Part shown: piece after piece, positions 39,771-50,229 of the stretch | How positions within the stretch are numbered: position 1 is the stretch's first letter | Layout: each line of letters begins with the position of its first letter | Source: Cercospora beticola | Taxonomy: Eukaryota; Ascomycota; Dothideomycetes; Mycosphaerellales; Mycosphaerellaceae | Assembly: GCF_033473495.1 (NCBI RefSeq) | Contig: NC_088943.1 | Coordinates: 848,001-912,000, forward strand | Length of the DNA: 64,000 bases | Reading direction: 5' to 3' | Program-made: the position numbers and the translations under genes | The notes under the pieces: generated by a model | Database searches by the model: none | The model's input: the letters and a program-made list of their open reading frames with translations, nothing else | Told to the model about the DNA's origin: nothing

Positions 39771-40735
39771 ATGTTTGGACTATCATATTGGTTTCTCCCG
39801 CTCTTCGCGGGTTGCGTATGGCTAGGTATGCGAACACGCGAGGCACAACAGTACCCATTGCATAAACGCGCAAAAGAAGCTGACAAGATCCTCCATCAGG
39901 CACCCTCCTCGCCATGCTGGGCCGCTGGCTCGCCATCGGAAGCCCACAATACACATCCTTTAACACCGGCCAAACATACCCCTACATCTCCGACATAGGC
40001 GCAACATCCTGGGGCAAACCACTCTTCATCGCCGGCAGCGCAACCTCCGTCGCAATCTTCGACCTCGCCTTCATCAGCGAACGCTGGCTCCGCCACAAAG
40101 GCCGTCTCACCCAAAACTACAGCATCTCGGAGAAAATCCTCAGCGGTTTCGCCATCGCTTTCGCCCTCATAGGAGCCGCGGGCCTCATCCTCCTCACCAT
40201 CTTCGACACAGTCCGCTATCCACGGGTCCATGTCTCCATGCTGGTGGTGTTTATAGCAGCCTACATCATCTCGGCAATTTTCATCTGCGCCGAATACCAA
40301 CGTCTCGGAGTCCGCTACCGCGACCAACGCATCCTCGCAGCTTCCTTCTGGATCAAACTCGCTTTCATTTTCGTCGAACTCGCCTTGGCCATAAGTTTCG
40401 GTGTCATGAGTAACCAAGGGAACTATAACCGCGCTGCTGTTCTGGAGTGGGTTATCAGTTTGATTTATATCTTCTATCAGTGGAGTTTCATTATCGATTT
40501 CTTACCGGCTACGAGGACGAGAAATAAGACTGATCGGTACCCTGCGCCGGTGAAGAGGAGTGATGATGAGATGGCTATGGATACGGAGGCTGGAGGCAAT
40601 ATGTTGGGTGGACCGGTTTATACGTCTGGGGGGACGAATGGTGCTGGGCATGCGCAGAGTGCGGCGCCGGCGTATGCGAATGCTAGGTATGCGCCGCCGC
40701 CTTCGACGACGGCGGGGTCGAGTACGAATTTTTGA
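39771..40735 (+). CDS. Frag1/DRAM/Sfk1 family membrane protein, 296 residues
   Basis: Exons 39771-39825 and 39900-40735 with a 74-base intron (GTATGC...ATCAG). Spliced, it starts MFGLSYWFLPLFAGCVWLGTLLAML, the typical first helix of the family, followed by PYISDIGA, the signature that ends the first extracellular loop. Six helices follow the DRAM layout, ending at SFIIDFLPATRTR. The C-terminal 70 residues are a polar Gly/Ala/Pro-rich tail. In yeast, Sfk1 is a plasma-membrane protein that works with the PI4-kinase Stt4 and affects phospholipid asymmetry; a similar role is likely but not shown. The joined reading frame through PYISDIGA makes the intron call secure. Confidence 0.9.
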
Positions 40736-41835
40736 GGAGGAAGTGCGGTTGTGGTAATGTGAGGGGAATGAAATGGAATGAAGTGATACCGTTTATACTG
40801 GCGGCCAGCTGCAGCAGGTTGGAGTATGCATTGTACAGCACGGGCTCGACCGGATCGGAAAGGAAAGGAATTACAGTACAATATCCAATGACACCCTGAG
40901 GAACAGGAATGAAAGGACTGCCATTTCCAAAGTATGTTGATAGAGACAGAAGAAAAGACTAATGAACTGCCCAAACCACACTCCATGTCTTCGACGACTT
41001 GCCAAGCCTGAATCGACAAGCCTTCTGGTTCTTGTTCTTGTCCCTCTTACTCTCCGTCTTAAAGCTACAACGCTCAAATCACGGTACAGGACTGCACTTG
41101 GAACTGCATCTTGTGGGGCTGAGGTGATTGACTTGGGCGCAGGAGCGAAGGAAAGTAGACACGGCATTTCCATGTTTCCTGCCTCACCCAAATGCCGTCG
41201 CAATGGTCGTCGGAGTTGGCAAGCTGTCTGAATCGACAAAACCACTCCACACCTCCGGCGGATCTCAGCAGGTGTATTTCACATTGCGGATTCCTGCTTG
41301 CTTCTGCTCAGGCAAACCCGCGATAACCCGTTCGAAGATCGAGGCCTATGCTCTCAGATCGGCAAAACAATCAAGACATCCACATACGGTATGTCATCAC
41401 GCAACACCGGACTGAGAAAAAATATCGCGTTTCGCGTAACTAGCGAATGTAGAAGAGAGGTTCTCAGCCCAGCTGCAAGCCCGCAGTCAGAATCCGAGAT
41501 GGATGGGGCGGCGACTGCCGGAATTCACCATTGACCAACTGATCCACCAGCTAAGCACGCTATGGTACGGAGCTAATGTCGGCTTGCATGGGTAGCGAAG
41601 CCTCTGACTTCACTGATAGGATCAACCACGGCCTCACTATACCATACTCGTACATTTCCATTGACCGAACTCGCTTCCATGCAGACTTCGAGATTCCCCG
41701 AACCTGTCCTATCAGCTTTAGCGGAGGTATCATTGGGGGAAGAATACATTGCTTCAAATACAGCGTCGTTCCCGGGCCCTGTCTTCTTGCTGATTCCCCC
41801 ATTTTACACATTCACGAGAGCAGAGCGAAGCAAAC
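40736..41835. other. Intergenic DNA
   Basis: About 1.1 kb, no gene recognised. It holds the promoter of the secreted phosphatase. Confidence 0.45.
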
Positions 41836-42936
41836 ATGAAGGCATCATTACAGCTGCTCGCAGCGTCCGCTGCTGTGACGACAGCGCGGACCATGAACCC
41901 CAACATCACGACAAGTCCTATCAATATCCCATTGAAGCATTGGCCGGAACCACAAGCCAGCCAACTCCGCAAGATGATCGCAGGCAATGCCAACAGCAGC
42001 AACTACGCCTGTTTCGACATGGACAACACCTCATACCGATTCGATCTCGAAGAATCCCTCCTCCCATTCCTCGAGAATCGCGGTATCCTGACCCGCGATA
42101 CCATGGACCAAACCCTCAAACTCGTCCCCTTCGCAGACAACACCGCATCAAACTACACAGAATCGCTCTACAGCTACTACCTCCGCCTCTGCGAAATCGA
42201 CGACATGATCTGCTACCCCTGGGCAGCCCAAATCTTCTCCGGCTTCACCCTCCGCCAACTCAAAACCTGGGTCGACGAACTCCTAGCCCTCAACACCACA
42301 ATCCCAGTCCAATACCTCTCCACCTCCTCCAACGGCACCACAACCCTCGAATCCTCCTCAGTCAACCCCCCAAAACTTTTCCGCGCCCAAGTCGAACTCT
42401 ACAACACCCTCCAAACCAACGGCATCGAAGTCTACGTCCTAACCGCCGCCCACGAAGAACTCGTCCGCATGGTCGCTTCGGACCCTAAATACGGCTATAA
42501 CGTCCCACCGCAAAACGTCATCGGAGTCACAACTCTCCTCCGCAATACGACTTCTGGCGAAGTCACAACCGCTCGGAAACAAATCGAAGCTGGAACATAC
42601 GACCCCGAAGCGAACCTCGATCTCGTTATTACACCTTACCTCTGGACACCCGCGACCTGGTTCGCAGGGAAATGGGCCGCAATCTTAACCTACATTGACG
42701 AGTGGAAACGACCTATTCTCGTGGGTGGTGATACGCCAGGCAGTGATGGGTATATGCAATTTCATGGCGTGGATGTTGCGAAGGGGGGAGTGCATTTGTG
42801 GGTTAATAAGAGTAAGAGTAATTTTGAGGAGTTGCAGGGGATGATTACGAATAACACGGAAGCGCAAATCAGGAATGGGAGGGTGGTGGAGGCGGATAAG
42901 AATTGGGTTTATGTTTTGCCTGAGGAGATTTTGTGA
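41836..42936 (+). CDS. Secreted HAD-superfamily phosphatase, phosphorylcholine-phosphatase-like, 366 residues
   Basis: A single exon from ATG 41836 to TGA 42934-42936. A short signal peptide (residues 1-17, [13 protein letters not shown]) precedes the mature enzyme. HAD motifs are present: motif I FDMDNT with nucleophile Asp61 and acid/base Asp63, motif II around VLTAAHEE, motif III around RKQIEAG, and motif [11 protein letters not shown] near 295-303. Segments such as [42 protein letters not shown] and [13 protein letters not shown] are what I recall from the bacterial PchP family, which cleaves phosphorylcholine to choline and phosphate. It has several N-glycosylation sites (NTT, NSS, NGT), as expected for a secreted fungal enzyme. 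The closeness to a bacterial family hints at old horizontal transfer. Confidence 0.88.
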   Translation: MKASLQLLAASAAVTTARTMNPNITTSPINIPLKHWPEPQASQLRKMIAGNANSSNYACFDMDNTSYRFDLEESLLPFLENRGILTRDTMDQTLKLVPFADNTASNYTESLYSYYLRLCEIDDMICYPWAAQIFSGFTLRQLKTWVDELLALNTTIPVQYLSTSSNGTTTLESSSVNPPKLFRAQVELYNTLQTNGIEVYVLTAAHEELVRMVASDPKYGYNVPPQNVIGVTTLLRNTTSGEVTTARKQIEAGTYDPEANLDLVITPYLWTPATWFAGKWAAILTYIDEWKRPILVGGDTPGSDGYMQFHGVDVAKGGVHLWVNKSKSNFEELQGMITNNTEAQIRNGRVVEADKNWVYVLPEEIL

Positions 42937-43317
42937 GTGCGGTGTTGTGTTTGCATGAGTGTGATGGGATGGGTATGTGTATGAGGGGTTTTGGATGTGT
43001 GGAGTGCACTGATGATGGAATGGGAATGCCTCCTGGAATCGATGATGATGGTATAGATTGCCAACAGAAAAAAAAGTGCAATTTGTCCTACTATGTGTCG
43101 TGATGGGTGTCAACTGTGCGTTATAATGTCATGAGTGAAGACTGATAAAGCTTCGGTTAGCGTTACGTGGATCTCAGACGTATCTCTTCTCATGTACCGC
43201 ACTACACAAGATCATCTACATGCTACGCTCTGTAACGCTGAAGGCAGCAATGCACTAAAATCATCATAAACCAACGCTTGCGCTACATGCAATTTCATCA
43301 TCCGCTCCTCATTATGC
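42937..43317. other. Intergenic DNA between convergent genes
   Basis: About 380 bases of 3' flanks, no gene seen. Confidence 0.5.
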
Positions 43318-46300
43318 CTATCGTCCATACTCCAAGCTCGGAATAATGACAGGTCCATATTTCATCGGCTGTCCAAAAGCCCCTTCATTCTGCACCATGA
43401 AGTCGGCCGCAAGGCTCAATCGTCCCATTCCCTTCTGTGGTTGCTGCCCTTCGACTCCAACACCTGGCGTTTGCTGCCCACTGAAAGCACCTTGCACGAA
43501 CTCAGGATCATACGCCACACAGGCCAAATAATTCCTGCGGCCCATTAATCTCCTCATTTCTCGAGGTCGCCCATCCACATCTGCTGCGAAGATCTCCATC
43601 ATGTCTTCTTTCGTGTCCGAGACTTGGCCTACGACGCTGCGATGTCCGTTCTGTGGAACGTACAGTTGCTTGTTGTTGTGGAGGAGCTTGATAGATAATG
43701 TAGGAGCGGGCGCGTTGACGATCGACGAGGTGATGAGTTGGTACATCGTCTTGTGATCCGAGGGGTGAGATGGATCGTGGACGAGACCGGCGCCACATAC
43801 ATTGACGGATCCGGAGAGGAACGTCATGCGTAGCGACTTGTTGTGAGCGATTCCTTGGAGTGTGCGAATGATGTACGTTCGTTCAAGGTCCTGCACCGGG
43901 TTAGTTCCATGTACGAGTTTCTTTCCGGAAACCTGCTTACCTTGGATTCATGCGTCCACAGATCACGGAGCTCGTCAAGCGTATTGATCTCTCCAAATGG
44001 ACTGAGCACACCTTGCATGAGTCCGGATTTGCCAACAGCCTTCTTGGCAGCATCGAACCCAGAATTCACCACGCCCTTCGCGCCAACAATGCCAGCAACG
44101 CCACCAGTCACCTTGCCCAGCATGTTAAACCCACCAGTGACGACTTTCTTACCAGTCTGCACCGTGTGTGCCATGTGCTCTATGCCTTCTAGTCGAGGAT
44201 AGATGACTGGCACTGGCATGAGCCATATGCAGTGCTGCACGCTGGGAGGTAACGTAGCGACCTTTGGAAATATGCCTTGGTATGTAGGCCCCGCCATCAC
44301 TTGCTTCTCCGTCCGCTCACTTCTCGTGTCTGGACCCACAATGACCACGCTGGGGCCAAAGTACTTGAGGAAGTGCCATCCTTTGCCAGTGATCGTGAAG
44401 AGATCAATGTCGTTGGACACGTTGCGTAGGATCTCATGTGTCGTATGATGTTGGAAGAGAAGGTACATTTCGATACCGATGCGACCAAGATTCTTGAACA
44501 CGTGGGACTCCTGCATGTACTCGGGGTACGAGCCATATCCGTCGAAGATGTCATGATCGTCCAGACAGCACACTTGCGGAATTTGCGCAAAGGCTTCCTT
44601 GACAGCGGGCTGGTCGAAGTGTGAAGAGTAGTAGTGAAAGTACGCGTGCGTCACGTCTTCTTCCATCTTGGCAGTCCACTGTGCAGTCTTGCGATTCTCC
44701 TTGCCACTGACCTGCGTCCATTGCTTCAGCGAAGGTATGTCCTTCCAGAGTCGATCGGCGAAAATCTGACCTCCAAGCCCGACCTGCGTATGGAAGCCGC
44801 CGCACTCCTGATGCTTCACTAGAACATCTTTCCACATCAAAGGTGCGCCTCCAAGCCGAGATCGTTCGTTGGCAGACACATTGAGCGCAAAGTCATTGCC
44901 AGAGTGCGCCACGAATCGCCAACTGGTCTCATATCTGCCAGCAACTAGGAATTCATATCTTGTACAGCCCAAGTGCGACGTTATGGCATACGTCCACTTC
45001 GCAGCATTTTGTTCGTCCATCTTCACGTCAACATCGTATCGGTAGAAGATCCATCGTTGATGTGAATGTATCGGATGCGCCTTGAGCTGTCTCGGATTCG
45101 GGCTGAGATCTTGCGACTGGTGCAAGTGAATCGTGGGAGGCTGATTACCAGCATCTGTGATCAGCATGATGCTGCCGAGCCAGAGGCCTCGCTCGATGTC
45201 CATGTTGGTGTAGCGCAGGTATGGCCCGAAGTAGACAGCATTCGATGGCGAGATCTTGTACATGTCGATGCCAGCGCTTGGAGGAGGACCCGTGAAGCCG
45301 GCAGCTGTAGGACTCGCCACCGAGTTCATGGAGAACATGCTATTCCGATCGTAGTTGGCCATTTGCTGCACAGGGAAGCCTGGAGATTGCAGTGGCTGCT
45401 TGAAGACGGAGGACACAGGACTCGCAACGCCGCCAACAGGGGACATTGGCTCTTGTAGATTGAGTGGTGTTGGTCCTTTCGGGAACTCCCATTGTGTTGA
45501 TTGAGTTGGCAGATGGATGTAATAATAATGGCCCGAGTTGTTGTCGAGGTGCGCGATCCATCCCTCAGGAAGTGGTGGCGGACTCGCAGGACCGGCCGGT
45601 CCAGGCTGTGGTGAAGCGGACTGATTCGCCTGGGCAATGTTAATTGGCGCCATGCCGTGCGCGTTCCCATTCTGCTGTGATGATCCAGGCTGCGGTGATG
45701 GCGTACCCATATTCTGCGGCGGATCGTTGGCAAAGGCGGGATGTGGTCGGCTGAGATCTGACGGACGTCGTCCTTGATCTGAACCCGCGACGCTGGGACT
45801 TGCAGACTGTGCATATCTGCCCTTCTCGTTGGGGTACTGCGAATTGACAGTGCCAGCTGTCGGAGGTGAATATGCTGGCGGTGGCTCATCGTGAATATTC
45901 ATGTTGTTCATTGCGCCTTCTAGGTGATTAGGTGACGCTGATGGCTGTCCCGGTCTTGGGTAACTCTGCTGACGTGGTCGTTGCTGGGAGGATGGGACCC
46001 CCTCGCCTCTGGACGACACTTCTTCTGTGCCTTGGAAGGCGATCGGTGGCCCATGTGGCGCAGAACCAGGTTGTTCGGTCGGACTCCACCTCCCGCTGGT
46101 GTTCTGTTGCGGCGCGTTTAGCTCGCCTCGCCTAGGCTGGGGTTGTGCATAATGTGCGCGCCGCGCAGCTGCAGCGGCGCTCTGTGCCTGCATCTCGTTC
46201 AACGTGCTCGTGCCCGGAATGCCGGATGCCGCATAGCGTGCTTCTATACCGCCCAGTCCTGATGGTAGAGTGTCGCCTCCGATTGGCGTTTCTGGAGGTG

Positions 46301-47063
46301 GAGGTGACCCACGAGACGCCCTCGTTGTAGACGTAGAAGCAGTACTGCTCAGTCTGTTCACACCTGCAGGATCCGGAATGTGCAATCGAGCCTGTGCTGG
46401 TGCCGAGTTCGCTGGTGGGGCAGCACCGAGCGGAGGAGGATAGAATTGCTGATAGTCATTTGTTGGCTCGCTCGGTTTGCGCTGAGGTTTGACCGCGAAC
46501 AGTCCATCGTCGTCGTCGCTTTTCAAGGGAGGCTCTGGGCCCCCAGGCGAATCTGGTGGAAATATATTCTTCGCTGGGGTGCCCCTCCTATCGGAGAGCT
46601 TTGATGCTGATACGGGCGACGCTCCTCCACCATAACCACCCAATGTGGGCTTGTTCGGATCGTTTGCAGCGAATCTCGCCCTCCCCGCGGTCGCGCCGCT
46701 GCCTTGGGAAGACATGCTGTCTTTGCGTGGTCTCGTCCCACTGCCCGCCCGGCCCTCTTCTGCTAGCTCTTGCGGGGTACCGGTGCGACTGGGTATCCTC
46801 TGCTGCGACGATGCGCCCGGCGTGGCCTGTCTACGATTTCGTTCGTCGGGATATGGTAGGGGTAGAGGCCCCGAGGGCGGTGGTGAAGTGGGAGCGCCAA
46901 AGGTGGCAGCACTAGGCGGGACTCGATACTGGGCCCATTGCTGCTGCGGCTCCGCGCTCGAGGGCGAAGGGTGTTTCTGAATGCGCAGGGGTTGGGGCGT
47001 CTCGGAGGGATTGGCAGACGATTCAGGTTTCAAGAACAGCTCCTCGTGGCTGTTGGCGGCCAT
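43318..47063 (-). CDS. WW-domain protein with a PhoD-like phosphatase domain, 1231 residues
   Basis: Exons 47063-43941 and 43890-43318, with a 50-base intron (GTAAGC...TGCAG) in phase after the THESK codons. Residues 1 to about 485 are a disordered Pro/Ser/Gln-rich region. A WW domain follows at about 490-525 (LPEGW, HYYYIH, TQWEFP), which would bind Pro-rich partners. The remainder is a PhoD-like metallophosphatase of the fungal cytosolic type (PhoD_2), with the conserved segments CLDDHDIFDGYGSYPEYMQ (the metal-binding DDHD), YLLFQHHTT and GWHFLKYFGPSVVIVGPDTRSER. It ends with a helical tail that includes LACVAYDPEFVQGAF. The domain pair is known in filamentous fungi; the substrate is unknown. 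Confidence 0.9.
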
Positions 47064-48685
47064 GTTGCCTGGCTGCCTGCCTGCGGTGCAGTATGCTGTG
47101 TGTTGTGCTCCGGCCGCTGCTGCCCGATCGATGGGCTGCGCTGGGCTGCTCCGCCTCGTTTCGCCGTCGCGGACTGGGAACTCTTCCGACGGCCTGCTCA
47201 GTCAATTATCCGCTACTCTTCGATGTTGTCCCACGTGCGTGGTGTAGGATTCATGCGAGCTGCGGCCGGCCGTGGAAGCTGTCGACGTCACTCGTGCTTG
47301 TTTGTTCTGCCGCGGTGAGAGAGTCTGCGTGAGGGAGGGAGGGAGGGAGGAGGAAAAGTTGGAGGAGAAGGAGAAGATGGATGATTTCGACAGCAGCGTC
47401 CTGTCGTCCTCTTCTAGCCTACGATATGCTCAAGCTCGCGCTCGTCGCCCAAGAGCGCTGGCCGCGCACTGGGTCGTCCTGTAAGCGCGACGCCTCGCCA
47501 GCCTGACGTGGAGCTGCCACGCTGTGATTCGACGGCCACGCGCCCGCGCCCTTGGCCACGGCCGCGACTTGGCGGCCCATGTGTGACTGATGAGGCATAT
47601 GGCCAGCTTAACGAATTGCTCAATGAAGCGATGGAGAAGTTATACAGGAGAGACGCGCCCGTCACCACAGACCATGCCCTGCCGACGATGCCGCGCCGCC
47701 GTGAGCCTCCGCGGCCCACCTTCCGAGATTCCGCCTTCCTCCTGCCATCACCATCTGTACAACTGTTGCCCATCGCCTGCACGCTGGTTATCACCACCAT
47801 ACCTCAGCCAGAGACAGAGACAAACATTGCAGACGCCGATAAGTCATGTGCTACGAGTCAACTCCAAGGCCTTCTCACGCCACCCACAGCAGTGCTAGAA
47901 GGCGTACAGAAGCCATGCAAGCTGCCACGCCCAGTCATATCACGCAGTCACTGTATTGAAGTGGGATGACTCGAGAATCCGCTGAGTTCTACATTCCATC
48001 TGTTCATGGCTGCATAGCTGTGTCTAAACTACTTACACCTCACAGGCAGCAGTCACAGCAGCATACACCGTAGCACGCGCTCGCCCTGTCAAGCCTTTTC
48101 TCAAACTTCTGTGCCCTCGATCAATCGCCTCAATGAATGATTCAAATCCACCTGAATGCCCGCGAAGGGTACACAGCAAATGGTCTTGACGCTCCTTCCC
48201 GCATCATCACATGCCCACGCGCTGGGTACCTTCACAGTCGTGCAAATCTGGTCATCTTTGCTCGTGCGGCCAAGTCTCTCGCCCGGCACGGACTCTGTCT
48301 TCGAATTTGTTGTGTACGATGTCTACCAGCTAGTACATGCTCCGTTCCGCCGCATCGGATGTAGTAGACATGGCTGGCACATTTCATTCACACATCGCAT
48401 CAGTGGGAAGCAGATTCCGGACGCATGCGCGTGGCTTCATCGCTGCTTCCATGGTTTGAGTAAGCGGCCTGAAAGGCTAGGGAGCAAAGGTGAGCACCAA
48501 TCGCGAGTTCGCTCTTTCTAAGCAGCCAATTTCTTTTTTTCGTGAATACTACTCTCAACTTTTACAGACCTGCAGTGGCCGCACTCATCCAACTGCAAAA
48601 GTCACATTTCATCACCTGCAGGACTTCACCTAACTAGCGACCTGACTCCATTGCTGCATTTCACGGCAGAGCCAACAGGGTGAGC
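47064..48685. other. Intergenic DNA with a possible unresolved small gene
   Basis: The left part (47064-47500) is the promoter of the WW/PhoD gene and has a GAGGGAGGGAGGGA run. At 48156-48488 a plus-strand frame ends at a possible donor (GTGAGC at 48489), and an AG after a pyrimidine-rich tract with a TCAAC branch lies at 48566-48567, so a gene on the plus strand here is possible. No known domain supports it. Confidence 0.35.
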
Positions 48686-49279
48686 ATGACTCTGCCACAC
48701 TTCACGGTCGACCGGCCTGAGCATGCACCACTGTTCAAGGGTAACTTATCACACGCCGGGGCTACGCTCTATGAAGCCATCGCAAAGGGACTTACCGGCA
48801 CTTATGAGACGACCTACCTCATCAAGCGTGCTGTCCTGCACTTTGCTCACCGAGTTCGCGCTCAACAGGACCATGCATTCCACCGAGAGTACTTGAATCG
48901 CGAATTCCATTATCAACGGAGTGAGGGGCTACCTCTTTACTCTGGACTCGAATGTCCAGACTTGAGAAGCAACCAGGATATAATGTGGGTTGTGGCCTTT
49001 GCTCTCAACATCAGCCTCCAGGTTGTCTTCGAAAGCCCTGTTCACGGGCAAGCGCCTGGAACAATTGTTGGAACCGGGCCAACAACTGGCAGGATAGTGA
49101 CGGTGGCACAACGAGCTGGATCCGGAATCATGAGATACACTTATGTTGCGCTGCTGACTCTTGATACTCGAGCCAATGCGACGTGCTGCGTTACTCCGTC
49201 CATCGGCTTCAAACTTCATTCTCTACTGGTCTCCATCGGACGCCAGAGCCAATTCCCATCCTGCTCGAAACTTGGCTGA
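48686..49279 (+). CDS. Open frame with a weak OTU-like pattern, about 197 residues
   Basis: The first ATG is at 48686. Residues 19-110 follow the outline of an OTU protease fold: GATLYEAIAKGLTG where DGxCLYRAI is expected, a middle helix, and IMWVVAFALNISLQVV where the E-I-x-A-L-A-x-x-L-x-I-x-I-x-V strand is expected. The catalytic Asp-Gly-x-Cys of active OTU enzymes is missing (no Cys near residue 20), so the protein would be inactive or the match chance. The 3' end overlaps the antisense kinase relic at 49209, and the last 40 residues are probably run-on. The region lies in a gene-poor, rearranged island. This call is tentative. Confidence 0.3.
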   Translation: MTLPHFTVDRPEHAPLFKGNLSHAGATLYEAIAKGLTGTYETTYLIKRAVLHFAHRVRAQQDHAFHREYLNREFHYQRSEGLPLYSGLECPDLRSNQDIMWVVAFALNISLQVVFESPVHGQAPGTIVGTGPTTGRIVTVAQRAGSGIMRYTYVALLTLDTRANATCCVTPSIGFKLHSLLVSIGRQSQFPSCSKLG

Positions 49280-49460
49280 GAAGGAGAAAGGGTGTGCTTA
49301 TGTGCCCCCAGTTCACAGGATCAGCACGGCGGCCCAGCTCGATTTCCAGAGCTGCGACGAGTTCACTCATGCTCGGGCGGTTCGCGGGATCGATCTGCAA
49401 GCACCAGGACATAATGCGATCGATCGGATCGTTAGTAGCGCACTCCGTTGCTAGACGCTA
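49209..49460 (-). pseudogene. Fragment of a protein kinase C-lobe
   Basis: The minus strand reads IDRIMSWCLQIDP followed by ANRPSMSELVAALE. A C-L-x-x-D-P-x-x-R-P-S pattern is the last conserved block (subdomain XI) of Ser/Thr kinases. Nothing of the earlier kinase blocks (HRD, DFG, P-loop) can be read upstream, and downstream the frame runs out at 49209. The piece therefore looks like a broken kinase gene. A related sequence (CATCCTGCTCGAAAC and flanks) is found twice on the plus strand, at about 49256 and 49565, which shows local duplication. Confidence 0.55.
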
Positions 49461-50229
49461 CACGAGCTGCAAGGTCTGTGTCCGACGGGTTGTTGTACTC
49501 TGCTAATTGCGAGGTGGTATACGCTCTCTGGCGTTCTGCATCGCGGCGATCAGGGCCAATCTACGCTCCCATCCTGCTCGAAACTCTGCAGCACTACACA
49601 TCGCTTTGCTCAACAGCTTCGAGCCATGCTTTACTTCTGGAGACGTACGCTGTAATCTTTTCATCTCGCGCCGTCTGCGCTTCAATACAACGCATTAATT
49701 TGTCGGGGTCTTCGCTGTTGCCTCGAGGCAACATGTTGGACGCGGGCGTAGTATGTGCTGAATTCAGTACATAAGAAAGTGAGGAATGTAAGGAGACCTA
49801 CGGGTACAACTGTCCAGATGTAAATATGCATACTGTGAGAATGCCTTTTGGGGCAGATGTGTTCTGGTCTGAGTGCGTATTGATCTGGTTCTCATATGAG
49901 CAGCGCGGTCAAAACGGACTGCTTCTTCATACCTAGTGCCCTGTACATGCAGCTGCATTTAAGAGACAGTCGTATTTTTAGCCCACTCTCGATTTGGCAC
50001 GAGCACACTGCCTGGCCGTTTCTCCATTCAATGCCACTCTCCGGTGGCCATCGCTGGAAAAGGGTGTGATCTATATGAATTCTGAGAACGACATCCTCTA
50101 TACTCGATACTTCCACCCGTGCACGTTTGCACAATCGCCATGGATGATCACATTTGATCCCGTGAAATGCACTGGACGTGCGGAGGAACGCGTATTCGTA
50201 GGAGAAAGAAGCGTAAACTTTCAACAAGA
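49461..50229. other. Rearranged DNA between the kinase relic and the 96-base array
   Basis: Short duplicated bits of the preceding region are present (around 49556-49600). No gene recognised. Confidence 0.35.

Noticed and set aside
41661..42488. Frame of 275 codons in another phase of the phosphatase gene
   Set aside because: It is a Pro/Arg/His-rich shadow of the HAD phosphatase frame, which has clear motifs.
47508..47969. Plus-strand open frame of 153 codons
   Set aside because: It starts with GTG, has no domain and overlaps an equally long minus-strand frame.
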